From positions 15,025,774 to 15,089,773 of the forward strand of contig CM053276.1 in assembly GCA_028583415.1 (NCBI GenBank): 64,000 nt of DNA, in the 5' to 3' direction. Positions 1 through 14,675 of the stretch are shown here, one piece after another. Within the stretch, counting starts at the first letter, position 1, and each line of letters opens with the position of its first letter. Source of the stretch: Protea cynaroides (lineage: Eukaryota; Streptophyta; Magnoliopsida; Proteales; Proteaceae). The position numbers and the translations under genes are program-made. The notes beneath the pieces were generated by a model. The model was given only the letters and a program-made list of their open reading frames with translations, was not told the origin of the DNA and did not search any database.

Positions 1-1940
<1,940 letters not shown>

Positions 1941-2424
1941 TGCTCTGAGTCTAGGGACACGTGTCGCCTCACCATTGATTGGTGAGATATGGTACAAAGT
2001 AGAACCTAGAGGATGATAATTTTGTATGGGATTTCATGGATTGAGAGGTTTTTTATTTATAAATTCTATTTATAAGTTATTATTTTATTTGTTGAATGCT
2101 ATAGATGTTTAATGTATAGTGAATATATGCCCGTATTTTCGGTCTCAAATTTTCTACAAGCTATCGTATTAATCACGTATTAAACATATACCATATTAAT
2201 GCTGTACAAGTTTTTTTGAAATGGATTATTGGTCCCCGTATCAAAGTCTGGCTCCATTTAATACCCGTACATTACCATATCCGATTTTTTGACGTCCACA
2301 AAATTAAATTGAAATAAATAACCTTTGCCAACCATACTGACTCGAGTATTGGAAAGATCAGCCTCGTCGAATTCTAGTCGATCCTATCCCTAAAACTTTG
2401 CTTCTAAGCAAAGGCCCTCTGATA

Positions 2425-2552
2425 AGGTTCAAGATAAGGAACATGTCAGATCTGATGATACAAGTGTGTAATAGGTGTGCAACGTTAGACCCGTTACACG
2501 CCTGTATCATCGAATCTGACATGTTCCTTATCCTAAACCTAATCGCTCTCAA
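2425..2552. repeat. Short foldback (MITE-like) sequence
   Basis: The segment around 2427-2465 (ataaggaacatgtcagat and following) is repeated as its reverse complement at about 2505-2550, with a short centre near 2486. It forms a hairpin of roughly 125 bp. The rest of 1940-3540 holds TA repeats and nothing I recognise as a gene. Confidence 0.5.
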
Positions 2553-2655
2553 ACCTAGCCAAGCCTCTTAAACTATAACCAAAATCCAATAAATTTATGC
2601 AATCAAACTAATAAATACAAAATCACATACATTAAAGTCCTTGGATTTCATACCT

Positions 2656-2660
<5 letters not shown>

Positions 2661-2721
<61 letters not shown>
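2661..2721. repeat. (TA)n microsatellite
   Basis: About 30 uninterrupted TA units. Confidence 0.95.
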
Positions 2722-2723
<2 letters not shown>

Positions 2724-3537
2724 TAATAGATGTCCACTAGATTTAATTCAAGTTTATCTCAGAAGACAAGAAGGGTTCTTCCTTATTTGCTCGCATTTTT
2801 GTCTTCACTGTCATCTTGTCAAATGGTAAACATTGTCTCATCCCTAGTTCAGTTCATTTAGATAATATCTTGGATTTCTATTGTTGGTCTGAAATATGAT
2901 TTCATTATCTGAATAGATATTATATATGACAATTTCCATGCAAATGAAAAAAAAAAATTTCATTATCAGTATTTTTTTTTCATTTTATATTAAAATATAT
3001 AGTGGGAAAACTTATTTTACTGAAAATTTTTCGCTTTCTGCCATTTTACATAAAAACAAATGGAAAATGCTTAACCTCCATAATTCTAATTCGTCTTGCA
3101 AACAAAGTTTCAGGTTCATTTTTGGTTGTATTATATTTAAAAACTAAAATAAAATAATCTCATCCTGTTTATTTTTGGTGTTACATGAAACAGGGAATAT
3201 GATTGGAGAAGCTCGTAGCTGTTACCCTACTTCCATAATGCTGAATTGCAATATACTAAAATGTCACTCTTTCTGCTACGAACATGTTGGCAAGCCAGTA
3301 TATGGCGTATGTATTTTAAATAATACAAGGTGTTCATGTATATGTAACCCATAGGTGCTTGAGTTGAGATCAAATGTAATAGTTTTCTAAAAATATAATA
3401 AATAAAAGGCCTAATATTATGGGATGAGGATTACTGGCCGATGTGTAGATTATTATTTTTTTTTTTCTGTTTCAATGTCATATAGATGGGGTATTATGGG
3501 ATATTCGTTTTATAAGTTATCAGAATAAAAAAAGTTG

Positions 3538-3539
<2 letters not shown>

Positions 3540-3604
<65 letters not shown>
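3540..3604. repeat. (AT)n microsatellite
   Basis: About 32 uninterrupted AT units, roughly 130 bp to the left of the large duplicated block. Confidence 0.95.
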
Positions 3605-3609
<5 letters not shown>

Positions 3610-3735
3610 ATGAAGTTGTGATTAATGGAAAGAGTCATGCAAACGATTCCATTATTATCTGCAAGTTAATTACGAATACTGTGAATGTGTCAAACGTTAT
3701 AAAATCTAAAAAGCTTAAATGTGGTTTTAGGTATC

Positions 3736-5621
3736 TGCATTGACAGATCCATATTGGTATTGGAGATGACATATATAAATACCTAGAAGATACGGTATCA
3801 TTTGGCTGAATTGGATTTGGTATATCAATACTTGACCAATTCTAGCTAATACTAGCCTATACGAACTGATACCAAAAGGTATGCCACATTGACATAATGG
3901 CCCGAAACTTGATTGATACTAACCAATACCCGAATCTGATACCAATACTGCTATTGATACCTGCTCTGATACCTTAAACTAAGACTACGTCATCAAATTG
4001 ATGTTTGGGAATCGATACGTTGGACAGAGGGTGGTTCTTTAGTGTCTATCTAATTCTACGGTTCGATGTCGCATCATTTAGGCCTTGCTTGTTTCGTTGT
4101 ACCATATAAATGGTATTGAGGGGAAAATTTTTCAAATTAATATTATTTCAAATTGTGATTGTCTTACATGTGTAAATTGAAAGAATTTTACGCATTAGGA
4201 TCCCCTCCAGCAGCCAAGCGTCTAGTGAGGAATCCAATGGCCGAGACTCATTGCATGGACGCCCAGTGAGTCTCAATTGTCAAATCCCTCTCTACGCAGG
4301 CCTGCCACTTGGGAGGATCTGGGCACAAATGTTGCCCTCATTGGGCTAAGTGTGTTATCCCGGCATTAATTTCTTTTTCTCCAAATTGGTTTACAACAAT
4401 ATATATATATATATATATGTGACAATATGGATGTATTTGTTATTACTTATCTATATGATTCTAGGAGAATTTTGAATCTTCGGAGTTATTTCTAAATTAA
4501 AATAATGTTTGGCACTTCATTCATGTATTAGTGATTATTAATTTTATATTTTACCTAATCTTCCTTAAGGTTTCGTTTGTGGAATATTTTATATGTAGAT
4601 TTTTTTTTTTGTAATATTTTTTTCCAATAGATTAAAACAAAGTTCATTTTCATATGTATATATATATATAATATTACACATAAAATTTTGGATCCAAATC
4701 GTTTCCTGCGTGGTATCAGCAGGAGACGAGGCTGCTTAGTGTAGATGTGCAACATGTGGTCTCAGTTGAATCTGACCGTGAAGAAAAGCGTTGATGCATA
4801 CATTCAAAACTGGTGCGCCATACACGGTATGAAAAAATCTTCTTTTGCCTCTGCTCGCCAATGGTAAGAGGAAGGAAGAAGAAGGAAAGTGAAGAAGGTA
4901 GGATGTTCACGAAAAAGCAGAGAAGAAGAAAAAGCAGAAGAAAAGGAGTGAGCGGAGGTGGGATTCGGAGGTAAGAGGAAGAAAAAATCAGAAGAAAAGA
5001 AGGAAGAGAAGGATTTCGTAGTAGCAAAATGGGGTGGCGGTTGAAAGCTGCTGGCGGCTGGCTACAAGAAGTAGAATGGAAGAAGGAGAAGAAAGAGTCT
5101 CTTTTTCCTTGTTTCATTGCTAAGCAAGAGTTTGGGGATTTTTTTTGCAAGAGGAGTTAGAGGGCTGGATCTGAAAATTTCCATAGATTTTTTTCTCTCT
5201 TTTGATTCTGGTGATTTATCGTTCAAGTATTTCTCGTAATCTTTGTCTCACCTATAACTTTAACTTCAACTTTAACTTCCTGCTTATCAAGTTGCTGTAG
5301 CTATTTGTTCTTTTTTTTTCCTAACATCTGGTTGGATCTGAAAATTTCCATCGATTTTTTTTCTCTCTCTTTTGATTCTGGTGATTTATCGTTCAGGTAT
5401 TTCTCTTAATCTTTGTCTCACCCTATAATTTAATTTCCTGCTTATTAAGTTGCTGCTGCTATCTGTTATTCATTTCTTCTTCTTTTCTTTTTTTTTTTCT
5501 TTTTTTTTCCTTACACCTGTTTTCTCCTTTTGCCTCTACGCAAGTTATTTTATTTCCTTTAATTTTTTTTATTTTTTTAGTTGTCCTCCACCTCCAGCTT
5601 TGAATTCTATATATGATTATG
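3736..5621. repeat. Large direct duplication, copy 1
   Basis: From 3736 the sequence is repeated almost without change from 7292, offset 3556 bp. The copies stay aligned to the edge of the N gap, where 5605 corresponds to about 9271. Differences are scattered substitutions, a longer AT tract in copy 2, and small indels. The block contains a run of near-repeated gatacc/aatacc words (3760-3970), a TA tract, and most of a Mutator-like element. No gene was recognised in 3736-4680. Confidence 0.9.
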
Positions 5622-6076
5622 TTCAGTTTCTTTCTCTCTCTTGTCAAGGGAGAATTCCGATTTGTTCAGTCAATGGCATGGAGCAGAGGAAACAAAGGAC
5701 GGCTTGTCGGAGACAGCATCATGCTCCTGTTCACCTTTACTTCACTGTTGGATTTCAGAGGGGAGAAAGAGGGCAGAGGACGAAGAAAATTGAGATAGAG
5801 AGCGGCGGAGGAGAAAGGAGATGGAGGCGGAAGAGAAAGGAGATGGAGGAAGAAGAAAGTTGAGAAAGGACAGCGGAGGAGACAGGAGAGTCAAATCGCA
5901 AGCAAAGGAAGAAGAAGAATTTTTCATAGCCTGTATCGGGTAATAGATTTGAGTGTGTACATCAACACATTTCTTCACTGTCCGATTCAAGTAACGACTC
6001 GTGTCGCACATTAACATAAAGCAGCCTCGTCTCCTGCTGATATGCACGCAGGAGACGATTTGGATCCTAAAATTTT
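4681..6076. mobile_element. Mutator-like non-autonomous TIR element, 1378 bp
   Basis: The element runs from 4690 to 6067. Its ends are inverted: GGATCCAAATCGTTTCCTGC at the left and the complement of GGATCCAAATCGTCTCCTGC at the right, with further pairing inward (cagcaggagacgaggctgct / agcagcctcgtctcctgctg). It is flanked by a perfect 9-bp direct repeat TAAAATTTT (4681-4689 and 6068-6076), the target-site length typical of Mutator-like elements. No transposase is visible. The interior is rich in GAA/TTC runs and holds a 167-bp internal tandem duplication (5167-5333 and 5334-5500) resembling a leader with a GT donor, so captured gene 5' sequence (Pack-MULE) is possible but unproven. Open frames inside are low-complexity. 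Confidence 0.8.
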
Positions 6077-6460
6077 ACGTCAAAATAAATGAAGTCGAAT
6101 CAAAAGTTTCTCACCTCACATTCTAAGAATAGAATCCCGTTTTTGTAATGCATGGAATTCATTTGTGGAAAGCAATTCGTAGGAGTCATACAAGCATTGG
6201 GTTTGTAACTTGTTGATTATCACATCAGCATCCCGATCACGCATCCAATAAAAAGGATAATTAGAGCATTTCATCCAAAAAAGGGTGCAAATGTATGCAT
6301 ACCAGTTGTGGTTTTAATTCACAGTAAGAGGTATCACTCACTCTAAAAATCAATATGGTATCAGTATCAAATTAATATGGAATCAATGATAGAGTGAGAC
6401 ATAGTCGATATCAAATGAAAAGGTATTTTGGGAATTGTATTGGAATGGGCCACTGCCAAT

Positions 6461-6704
6461 GGATTTACATCGTCTCCTTCCAGTGGTTCTGGGAGGACGG
6501 TGGCAACCTTCCTCGGATGATTGCCACATGGCTCTCGGTGAATCCGAGACCCACGTCCGAGCCAACACCCAGCCGACAAGCCAAGCCGACAAGGGGGTGT
6601 CGGCTCGGACATGGGTCTTGGATTCACCAAGAGCCACGTGGCAACCATCCGATGAAGATTGCCACCGTCCTCCCAGAACCACTGGGAGGAGACGATGTAA
6701 ATCC
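6461..6704. mobile_element. Foldback MITE, same TIR family (244 bp)
   Basis: The ends are GGATTTACATCGTCTCC and its complement. The whole element is a long inverted repeat: the left half (ggaggacggtggcaac..., agacccacgtccgagcc) recurs inverted in the right half. The mirror-image open frames on both strands come from this symmetry. I find no clear 9-bp target duplication. The remainder of 6077-7291 shows no gene. Confidence 0.75.
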
Positions 6705-7291
6705 ATTGTGAATACATAGCGATACAATCAATCCGATCCAAATACCTAAAACCATGCCACTAATAGTGAGTGTATGGCCAAGTGAAGCCAAGTTCAAGAC
6801 AGATTCTGACCAAATCCGACTGTTCCCAGATAATTTTGGTTGATTTCAAGACACTTAGAATCAAAATCAATGATTATCAACCCTATAATTGATTCTGAGT
6901 TCTTAAACCTTCCACAGATAAACAATGGATTATAGCTTGAAACCAGACAAGAAACTTTTTGAGTCTAAGAATTTCACTCCCATTTCTTTTAATTCTCCTC
7001 ACACCAATCAGACCCTATGGGAATTTTTTTCCCATGAAAATAGTATATCTATAAAATTTTCAGAGAGGCCTACATAGGTTTGAACCGGTTCGTCTCAGTC
7101 GAATCTGTTTGGGCGTAAATCGGTTTTGATTATTTAATACCTCGCACCATGATGGGCCTATTTAGCCATTCAGACTTCAAAAGCCCTAGCATGGACACAT
7201 TTATATTCAGTCGATTAGTTTCCACCATCATCAGGCTCATGCTAAACAGGATTTAAACGGGATGATACCAAAATGATTATATATACTTTCT

Positions 7292-7948
7292 TGCATTGAC
7301 AGATCCATATTGGTATTGGAGATGACATATATAAATACCTAGAAGATACGGTATCATTTGGCTGAATTGGAATTGGTATATCAATACTTGACCAATTCTA
7401 GCTAATACTAGCCTATACGAACTGATACCAAAAGGTATGCCACATTGACATAATGGCCCGAAACTTGATTGATACTAACCAATACCCGAATCTGATACCA
7501 ATACTGCTATTGATACCTGCTCTGATACCTTAAACTAAGACTACGTCATCTAATTGATGTTTGGGAATCGATACATTGGACAGAGGGTGGTTCTTTAGTG
7601 TCTATCTAATTCTACGGTTCGATGTCGCATCATTTAGGCCTTGCTTGTTTCGTTGTACCATATAAATGGTATTCAGGGGAAAATTTTTCAAATTAATATT
7701 ATTTCAGATTGTGATTGTCTTACATGTGTAAATTGAAAGAATTTTACGCATTAGGATCCCCTCCAGCAGCCAAGCGTCTAGTGAGGAATCCAATGGCCGA
7801 GACTCATTGCATGGACGCCCAGTGAGTCTCAATTGTCAAATCCCTCACTACGCAGGCCTGCCGCTTGGGAGGATCTGGGCACAAATGTTGCCCTCATTGG
7901 GATAAGTGTGTTATCCCTGCATAAATTTCTTTTTCTCCAAATTGGTTT

Positions 7949-8044
<96 letters not shown>

Positions 8045-9278
8045 TTATATATATGTGACAATATGGATGTATTTGTTATTACTTATCTATATGATTCTAG
8101 GAGAATTTTGAATCTTCGGAGTTATTTCTAAATTGGAATAATGTTTGGCACTTCATTAATGTATTAGTGATTATTAATTTGATGTTTTACCTAATCTTCC
8201 TTAAGGTTTCGTTTGTGGAATATTTTATATGTAGATTTTTTTCTTTTTTTTTTGTAATATTTTTTTCCAATAGAGTAAAACAAAGTTCATTTTCATATAT
8301 ATATATGTATATATATATATAATGTTACACATAAAATTTTGGATCCAAATCGTCTCCTGCGTGGGTATCAGGAGGAGACGAGGCTGCTTAGTGTAGATGT
8401 GCAACATGTGGCGTTAATTGAATCTGACCGTGAAGAAAAGCGTTGATGCATACATTCAAAACTGGTGCGCCATACACGGTATGAAAAAGTCTTCTTTTGC
8501 CTCTGCTCGCCAATGGTAAGAGGAAGGAAGAAGAAGGAAAGTGAAGAAGGTAGGCTTTTCACGAAAAAGCAGAGAAGAAGAAAAAGCAGAAGAAAAGGAG
8601 TGAGCAGAGGTGGGATTCGGAGGTAAGAGGAAGAAAAAATCAGAAGAAAAGAAGGAAGAGAAGGATTTCGTAGTAGCAAAATGGGGTGGCGGTTGAAAGC
8701 TGCTGGCGGCTACAAGAAGTAGAATGGAAGAAGGAGAAGAAAGAGTCTCTTTTTCCTTGTTTCATTGCTAAGCAAGAGTTTGGGGATTTTTTTTGCAAGA
8801 GGAGTTAGAGGGCTGGATCTGAAAATTTCCATAGATTTTTTTTCTCTCTTTTGATTCTGGTGATTTATCGTTCAAGTATTTCTCGTAATCTTTGTCTCAC
8901 CTATAACTTTAACTTCAACTTTAACTTCCTGCTTATCAAGTTGCTGTAGCTATTTGTTCTTTTTTTTTTTTTTTTTCCTTACATCTGGTTGGATCTGAAA
9001 ATTTCCATCGATTTTTTTTCTCTCTCTTTTGATTCTGGTGATTTATCGTTCAGGTATTTCTCTTAATCTTTGCCTCACCCTATAATTTAATTTCCTGCTT
9101 ATTAAGTTGCTGCTGCTATCTGTTATTCATTTCTTCTTCTTTTCTTTTTTTTTTCCTTTTTTTTTTCCTTACACCTGTTTTCTCCTTTTGCCTCTACGCA
9201 AGTTATTTTATTTCCTTTAATTTTTTTTATTTTTTTAGTTGTCCTCCACCTCTAGCTTTGAATTCTATATATGATTAT
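7292..9278. repeat. Large direct duplication, copy 2 (ends at gap)
   Basis: This is a near-identical copy of 3736-5621, including a second copy of the Mutator-like element. That element's left end is at 8341, preceded by the same TAAAATTTT, and its right end is lost in the N run. The AT tract at 7955-8055 is about 80 bp longer than its counterpart. Because it stops at a gap of fixed length, an assembly duplication (two haplotypes placed in tandem) is as likely as a real tandem duplication. Confidence 0.9.
7955..8055. repeat. (AT)n microsatellite with interruptions
   Basis: AT repeat broken by acatatttat motifs; the counterpart in copy 1 (4399-4418) has only about 10 units. Confidence 0.95.
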
Positions 9279-9778
9279 NNNNNNNNNNNNNNNNNNNNNN
9301 NNNNNNNNNNNNNNNNNNNNNNNNNNNNNNNNNNNNNNNNNNNNNNNNNNNNNNNNNNNNNNNNNNNNNNNNNNNNNNNNNNNNNNNNNNNNNNNNNNNN
9401 NNNNNNNNNNNNNNNNNNNNNNNNNNNNNNNNNNNNNNNNNNNNNNNNNNNNNNNNNNNNNNNNNNNNNNNNNNNNNNNNNNNNNNNNNNNNNNNNNNNN
9501 NNNNNNNNNNNNNNNNNNNNNNNNNNNNNNNNNNNNNNNNNNNNNNNNNNNNNNNNNNNNNNNNNNNNNNNNNNNNNNNNNNNNNNNNNNNNNNNNNNNN
9601 NNNNNNNNNNNNNNNNNNNNNNNNNNNNNNNNNNNNNNNNNNNNNNNNNNNNNNNNNNNNNNNNNNNNNNNNNNNNNNNNNNNNNNNNNNNNNNNNNNNN
9701 NNNNNNNNNNNNNNNNNNNNNNNNNNNNNNNNNNNNNNNNNNNNNNNNNNNNNNNNNNNNNNNNNNNNNNNNNNNNNN
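9279..9778. other. Assembly gap, 500 Ns
   Basis: Exactly 500 consecutive N, a conventional placeholder length, so the true distance is unknown. The 5' LTR of the copia element and the right end of the second Mutator-like element would be expected here. Open frames across it are meaningless. Confidence 0.99.
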
Positions 9779-10238
9779 AATATTCGGTTTGGTTTTTGAG
9801 AGAACCAAACTGATTTTGGTCAGACCGAACCGAACCAAACCAACCCAGACAGAATTTTTCCTATAAGGGTCTGTTTGGCTTCTGGTTTTGATAAAAAGAA
9901 GATTAAACAGTGATTCTGGGAGCTAGGAATGTCGGATTGACCTCCGGTTTGTTTCGTTGAACTCCATTTTTAATGCTCTTCAATCTGGTATATATTTTGG
10001 TACATTTTGATACATTGAAAAATATGTTATTATAGAAAAATGCCCTATGGAAACTCGATTTACAATGTTTTTGCTGATTTTTCTTAAAGTTATTGTACAA
10101 AATTGATTGATTGAGCTAATGTGTATGTTCATATGAATGTTTAGACTTATAAAATTATATTTTAAAGCATTCATGGTTAAATAAATATCCCACATAAGCT
10201 GCAGTTTAGGATTTGTTCATATCATGGTGGAACTTGGT

Positions 10239-10642
10239 GTGACCACCAAAGTGGCAACCTTGTTTTATTATGATGTGTTCAAATTCTAGAATATGTATTT
10301 GTAAATGCTTCAGTTTTGATAATGTTCACCCAAAGGTGACATTGTCCAAGTTTATTCAAATTATGATTTATAGCTATTGTGTGAGGATTATGGTGTGACC
10401 ACCAAAGTGGCAACCTTAGTTCTAGCATAATATGCTCAAATCTAGCATTTATGCATTTACAAACTACTATAAGGAAATATAGTGTTCACACAAAAGTGAC
10501 ACTAACATAAACTCTCACTTTTATGGATGCAGCAAAGAATGACACTGTCCACCCAAAGGTGGCGTTGTCAAAGAAAATAAATAACTCATGCACATGGTTG
10601 AAGGATTGTGACTTTAGGAGTCTTCATCCACCCAAAGGTGGT
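10239..10642. repeat. Six dispersed CACC-AAA-GGTG hairpin motifs
   Basis: Near-palindromes of the form gaCCACCaaaGTGGcaacct or CACCcaaaGGTGac recur at about 10242, 10326, 10396, 10483, 10548 and 10627, often followed by ttgtc or acct. They lie in the leader region of the copia element, before any coding words. Confidence 0.75.
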
Positions 10643-13600
10643 GAGATTTTGAAAGTCATTATCTCTTCGTAGTTATTATGAGATATTGAGAGGACCGAGT
10701 GCACATATTGTCCCAAAGGATGTGTGTGTAGTTCGGTTGACTTTTCAAAGATATTATTTAGCTTGCACATGTTATGTATATATATTCTTGCTAGCTAATT
10801 TTATTTGGTATTAATCATAGACTTACAGTTATTTACATTGTTGTGGACATGTAATGATTAAATACCTTAAGATGCCTGTCTTTGGCTGCCAGTTTTATGA
10901 ATTGGCATGAAAACTGTAAACTAGTCTAGGATTGTTTAACCTAGATATACTCAACAGAAAAATTGTATTCTGATCCTTAGGGTGTTCAGTCCTTAAGATC
11001 AAGTAAAGCAATGTTCAGATGAAAAACATTGAAAAATGATATTTTCTGAGAAATCAAAAGAAAGATTTGATTTTTCAAGAAAGGGCAGAGAGATGTTTTA
11101 TTACTCAAGTCCATCAGTATCAGTTTTTGATGATAAGAGATGGTATTCGAAATGTGAGGAAATACAAGGTAGAGCTGTTAAGTATTAATGATAAGCTCAA
11201 GGATAAGTGAATATTTGTAGGTTCATTAAAACCTATGTAAGTGACATTTTAGACTTTTCACTTCCTCACAAGAACTGTATAGTCTGATCCTGGTGACTTA
11301 TAGTGCTCAAAAATATAGTGAACCCTCAAGTGAAAGAACTAAGGATAAAAATTCAAAGAAAAGAGAAAAATATGAATGCCAATGTCATAGTGCATAATAT
11401 ATACCCAGACAAAGGTAAGTTGTAAAAGGGGTAGGAAAACCCATTGAAAGAAAATATTTTTCATGAAATAGTCAGAAACCTTATGACAAAGAATTAGACA
11501 TTAAGAAACTACAAGATAAAATAGATTTAAGTAGAATAAAATTCTTGTAAGTGTGACTCAGAAGGGACATGTAAAGAAAGATTTATATAGCTGGACAGCT
11601 TAAGTGAAAAAGGAATAAGGATTATAAAACTTCTGAGCAAGAAGGTGCAAAATATTGGATACTTAAACATTAATCTTTAATTTATTCTATCTTTAGAAGT
11701 TAAACTGTATATTGTAATCTTCCACCTTGATCATAAAGGTTTATGACTGTTGTCCAAAGAAAGATTAGAAAGAATAATATTCTGAAATTCTCCTTCCAAG
11801 GTTTATTACATGTATATATGTGAGAATTAATTAAAAGAGAAGATGACAAGATTAAAGTAAGTGAAGGTTATTCACAACAAGGATTTATTGGAATTGGTGG
11901 ACATCGAGATTTCATCTAGGACTTCCTGTTACAGTTTAGTCTATAGTTGTTTTTCCAAATAATAAAAATTAAGGTGGAAAAACTTTTATTAAAAGAACTA
12001 AAACTATTGAATCTGAATGAGAGTGTTTTGGGAGACCATGTGATACTGATTTATTCCCTGATAAATTTAAGCAAGTGTTTACAAAAAACCTAAGAATGTA
12101 TTTGATCCTTTAAGGAAAGAATTGATATTGCAGCCTATATTATTAATAGAATGCTAGTTAGTCAGTTTCAGTTTAAGTTATCTTCTTGTTTAAAACTGTA
12201 AAACTGACATGATTTCATAACACTCATAGGAGAGTGATTATTTTTGGACATTGAATTGTTATATGGGATGTAAAATAGACCTAAAAACCTTGAAGTGTGA
12301 TGAGACCACATGAAAATGGATGTGAAGTAACCAGTTGATATAACAGAAATGTTACCAGAGTATAATGAAATGATTATAGAAATATTTATTAAGATCGATG
12401 CTTCAGCTATAGTAGCAGAGCCTGATAAGGCAATAAAGAGATATACTAGACCATGTAGATCTGTGATTTCATCCAATCACATGTTGTACTTCAAAATAGA
12501 TATTTTTTGATGATGGACAAAAATGAAGATCCTAATGATTTTAAGCAAGTTATTAGTAATGAAATTACTCTTGAATGTTTAATGATCATAAAGGATGTGT
12601 TGTTGTCTATGAGCAATAACGAGACTAGAATTTTGTGCTTTTGTCAATGAGCGGTGTACTCATAGGCTAAAAATGGATATACAAAGAAAATATGTGATTT
12701 CAGTGGGAGAATTGATTGCTACAAAGTAAGATTTATAGCAAAGTGGAATCACACAAAGGGAAGAGAAAGAGAACTTCAAAGTTTGAGATCTTAGTTGCTC
12801 TTTTTATTTTGGAGTTGCATCAAGTAAATGTAAAGATCATTTTGATCAAAGAAAATCTAGAAGAAAATATTTATATATTTTAATCACAAGGTTTTGTGGT
12901 AAGGATAAAGAAGATATGTTTTGTAGACTTATAAAGTCAATCTGTGGATTAAACGGGTATCCAGATAATGGTATTTAAGGTTTGACAGGGTTGTATCTTC
13001 TTTCAACTTTGTTGAGATTGTCATTGACCATTGTATATATATCTATAGGTCAGTGGGAGTGGATTCATTTCCTTGTCATGTGTGTTGATGGTTTTCATTG
13101 ACCTGTAGTGACATGGTTTACTAATTGAAATCAATATTCTTCTGTCTGATAACTTCGACATGTAAAACTGTATGAGCAAGTACCTTTGTACCTGGAATTA
13201 AGTTTACTCGTGACAGGATAAATAAAATTTTGGATTTATCTCGAAGTATAAATATTGTTCGTGTTTTTGAATGGCTCAGTATGCATGTATAACTAGTAAG
13301 TTGCGGATGCTAAGATCAGTAAAGGAGATAAATTGACAGAATTGTAAACAAATAATGATACTGAGTATTAGCATTTACAATGCAGTAAAGAGCTTGATAT
13401 ATGTTTAAGGTTGTAATATTTTCATATAGCCTTTTCATTGAGTGCCATAGGATGTTTTCAGTTGGATGCTGGTATAGTTTACTGGACAATGGAGAAAAGG
13501 AAGGTCATGCGATATGCAGAGGACCAATGGTCATATGTTCATTTATAAATGTAGTGACACTCTAAGCTATTTTGATGTAACTTATAATGATTGTATTGAT

Positions 13601-14675
13601 GACAAGAAATCAACTTCAAGGTTCATTGTCATGGTGATAGGGTTTTGTAACTCTAAGTAAAGATACCAAGCAAGATATTTTGTGTGAAAATTTATTCTCT
13701 AATTTGAAGATTGTAGACTCCACTTCTAAATCTATTGAGATGTATTCTGACAGTAGTTCAGCTGTGTTATTCTCAAAGAACAATATAAAATCTAGTATTT
13801 CAAAGTATAATGGAGATCGAATCTCTTGAAGTAAGAAAGATGTCAAAAAATTTTATATCGTTGTAAATTCTCAGACGAAGGTTTTGTCAGTGAGAGTCTT
13901 TAAGGGACTGTATGTCCAATATAAGAATTGATGAAAACAAATAATTTTATTAGAGGCTTAAGTGGCCAAAGATCTGAGAATCAGTGGGAGTCTCTAGATA
14001 TGCTTAATCAGTGGGAGACTCTTTATGTTTATACTTGTGTTTTCACATTGCTTACTGTGCTTGATTGTATTGCTCATGGTTTGATGGTACAGTTTTTGTA
14101 ACTATGATTTTGTTTACATTAGCATTTACGTTATTGCTATTTTGCATACGTAGTTATGTGTTCGACATGTCACAGATATGAGGCAGTATTTAGCCAAAGT
14201 TTCAAGGCAGTATTCAGCCAGATATATAAGGCAGTATTCAGCCATACAAATAATGACGGTAAGTCAAAGTCTGGTATTAATCCAAGCTAGAGGCGGTTTG
14301 CCATGAAAGGATAATATCAAAGAATAAAGGCGGTGTCTAGCCAAAGTATGATATTGTAATTCTGGAATATTTAAATACCATGTTAAGTTGCCCATAAAGG
14401 TTTTGGGGCACTTTGATTAAGGTTTTTTTTTAATCAAGTTTGGACTCGCATGGGAGGTTAGTTTCATGCATTATCTCAGGCGATTCATGTATTGAGTAGA
14501 CCTCTGTTGTGGCTGACAGAAGTTTATACACCATACGTTAAGGTGTATTATTCGCTGTTGCTCGCATTGGAAAGCTTGATGGATGTTTCAAAGTTAGTGA
14601 CGATTTAGTGTGTTGGATTCTGTGGCCACACTGGTTAGCGGTAGTTTTGTAATTAATATAGCCCAAGTGGGAGAT

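Noticed and set aside
4716..5150. 144-residue minus-strand open frame
   Set aside because: Ser/Leu/Phe-rich translation of GAA/TTC runs inside a Mutator-like element, also present in the duplicate; no domain.
6367..6741. Overlapping open frames on both strands near 6.4-6.7 kb
   Set aside because: Both arise from the inverted-repeat symmetry of a foldback MITE; the same holds at 23.1, 24.4 and 35.7-36.2 kb.
9258..9866. Long frames of unknown residues
   Set aside because: They run through the 500-N gap.
12168..12476. 102-residue minus-strand frame
   Set aside because: Antisense to the decayed copia element, with no recognisable domain.
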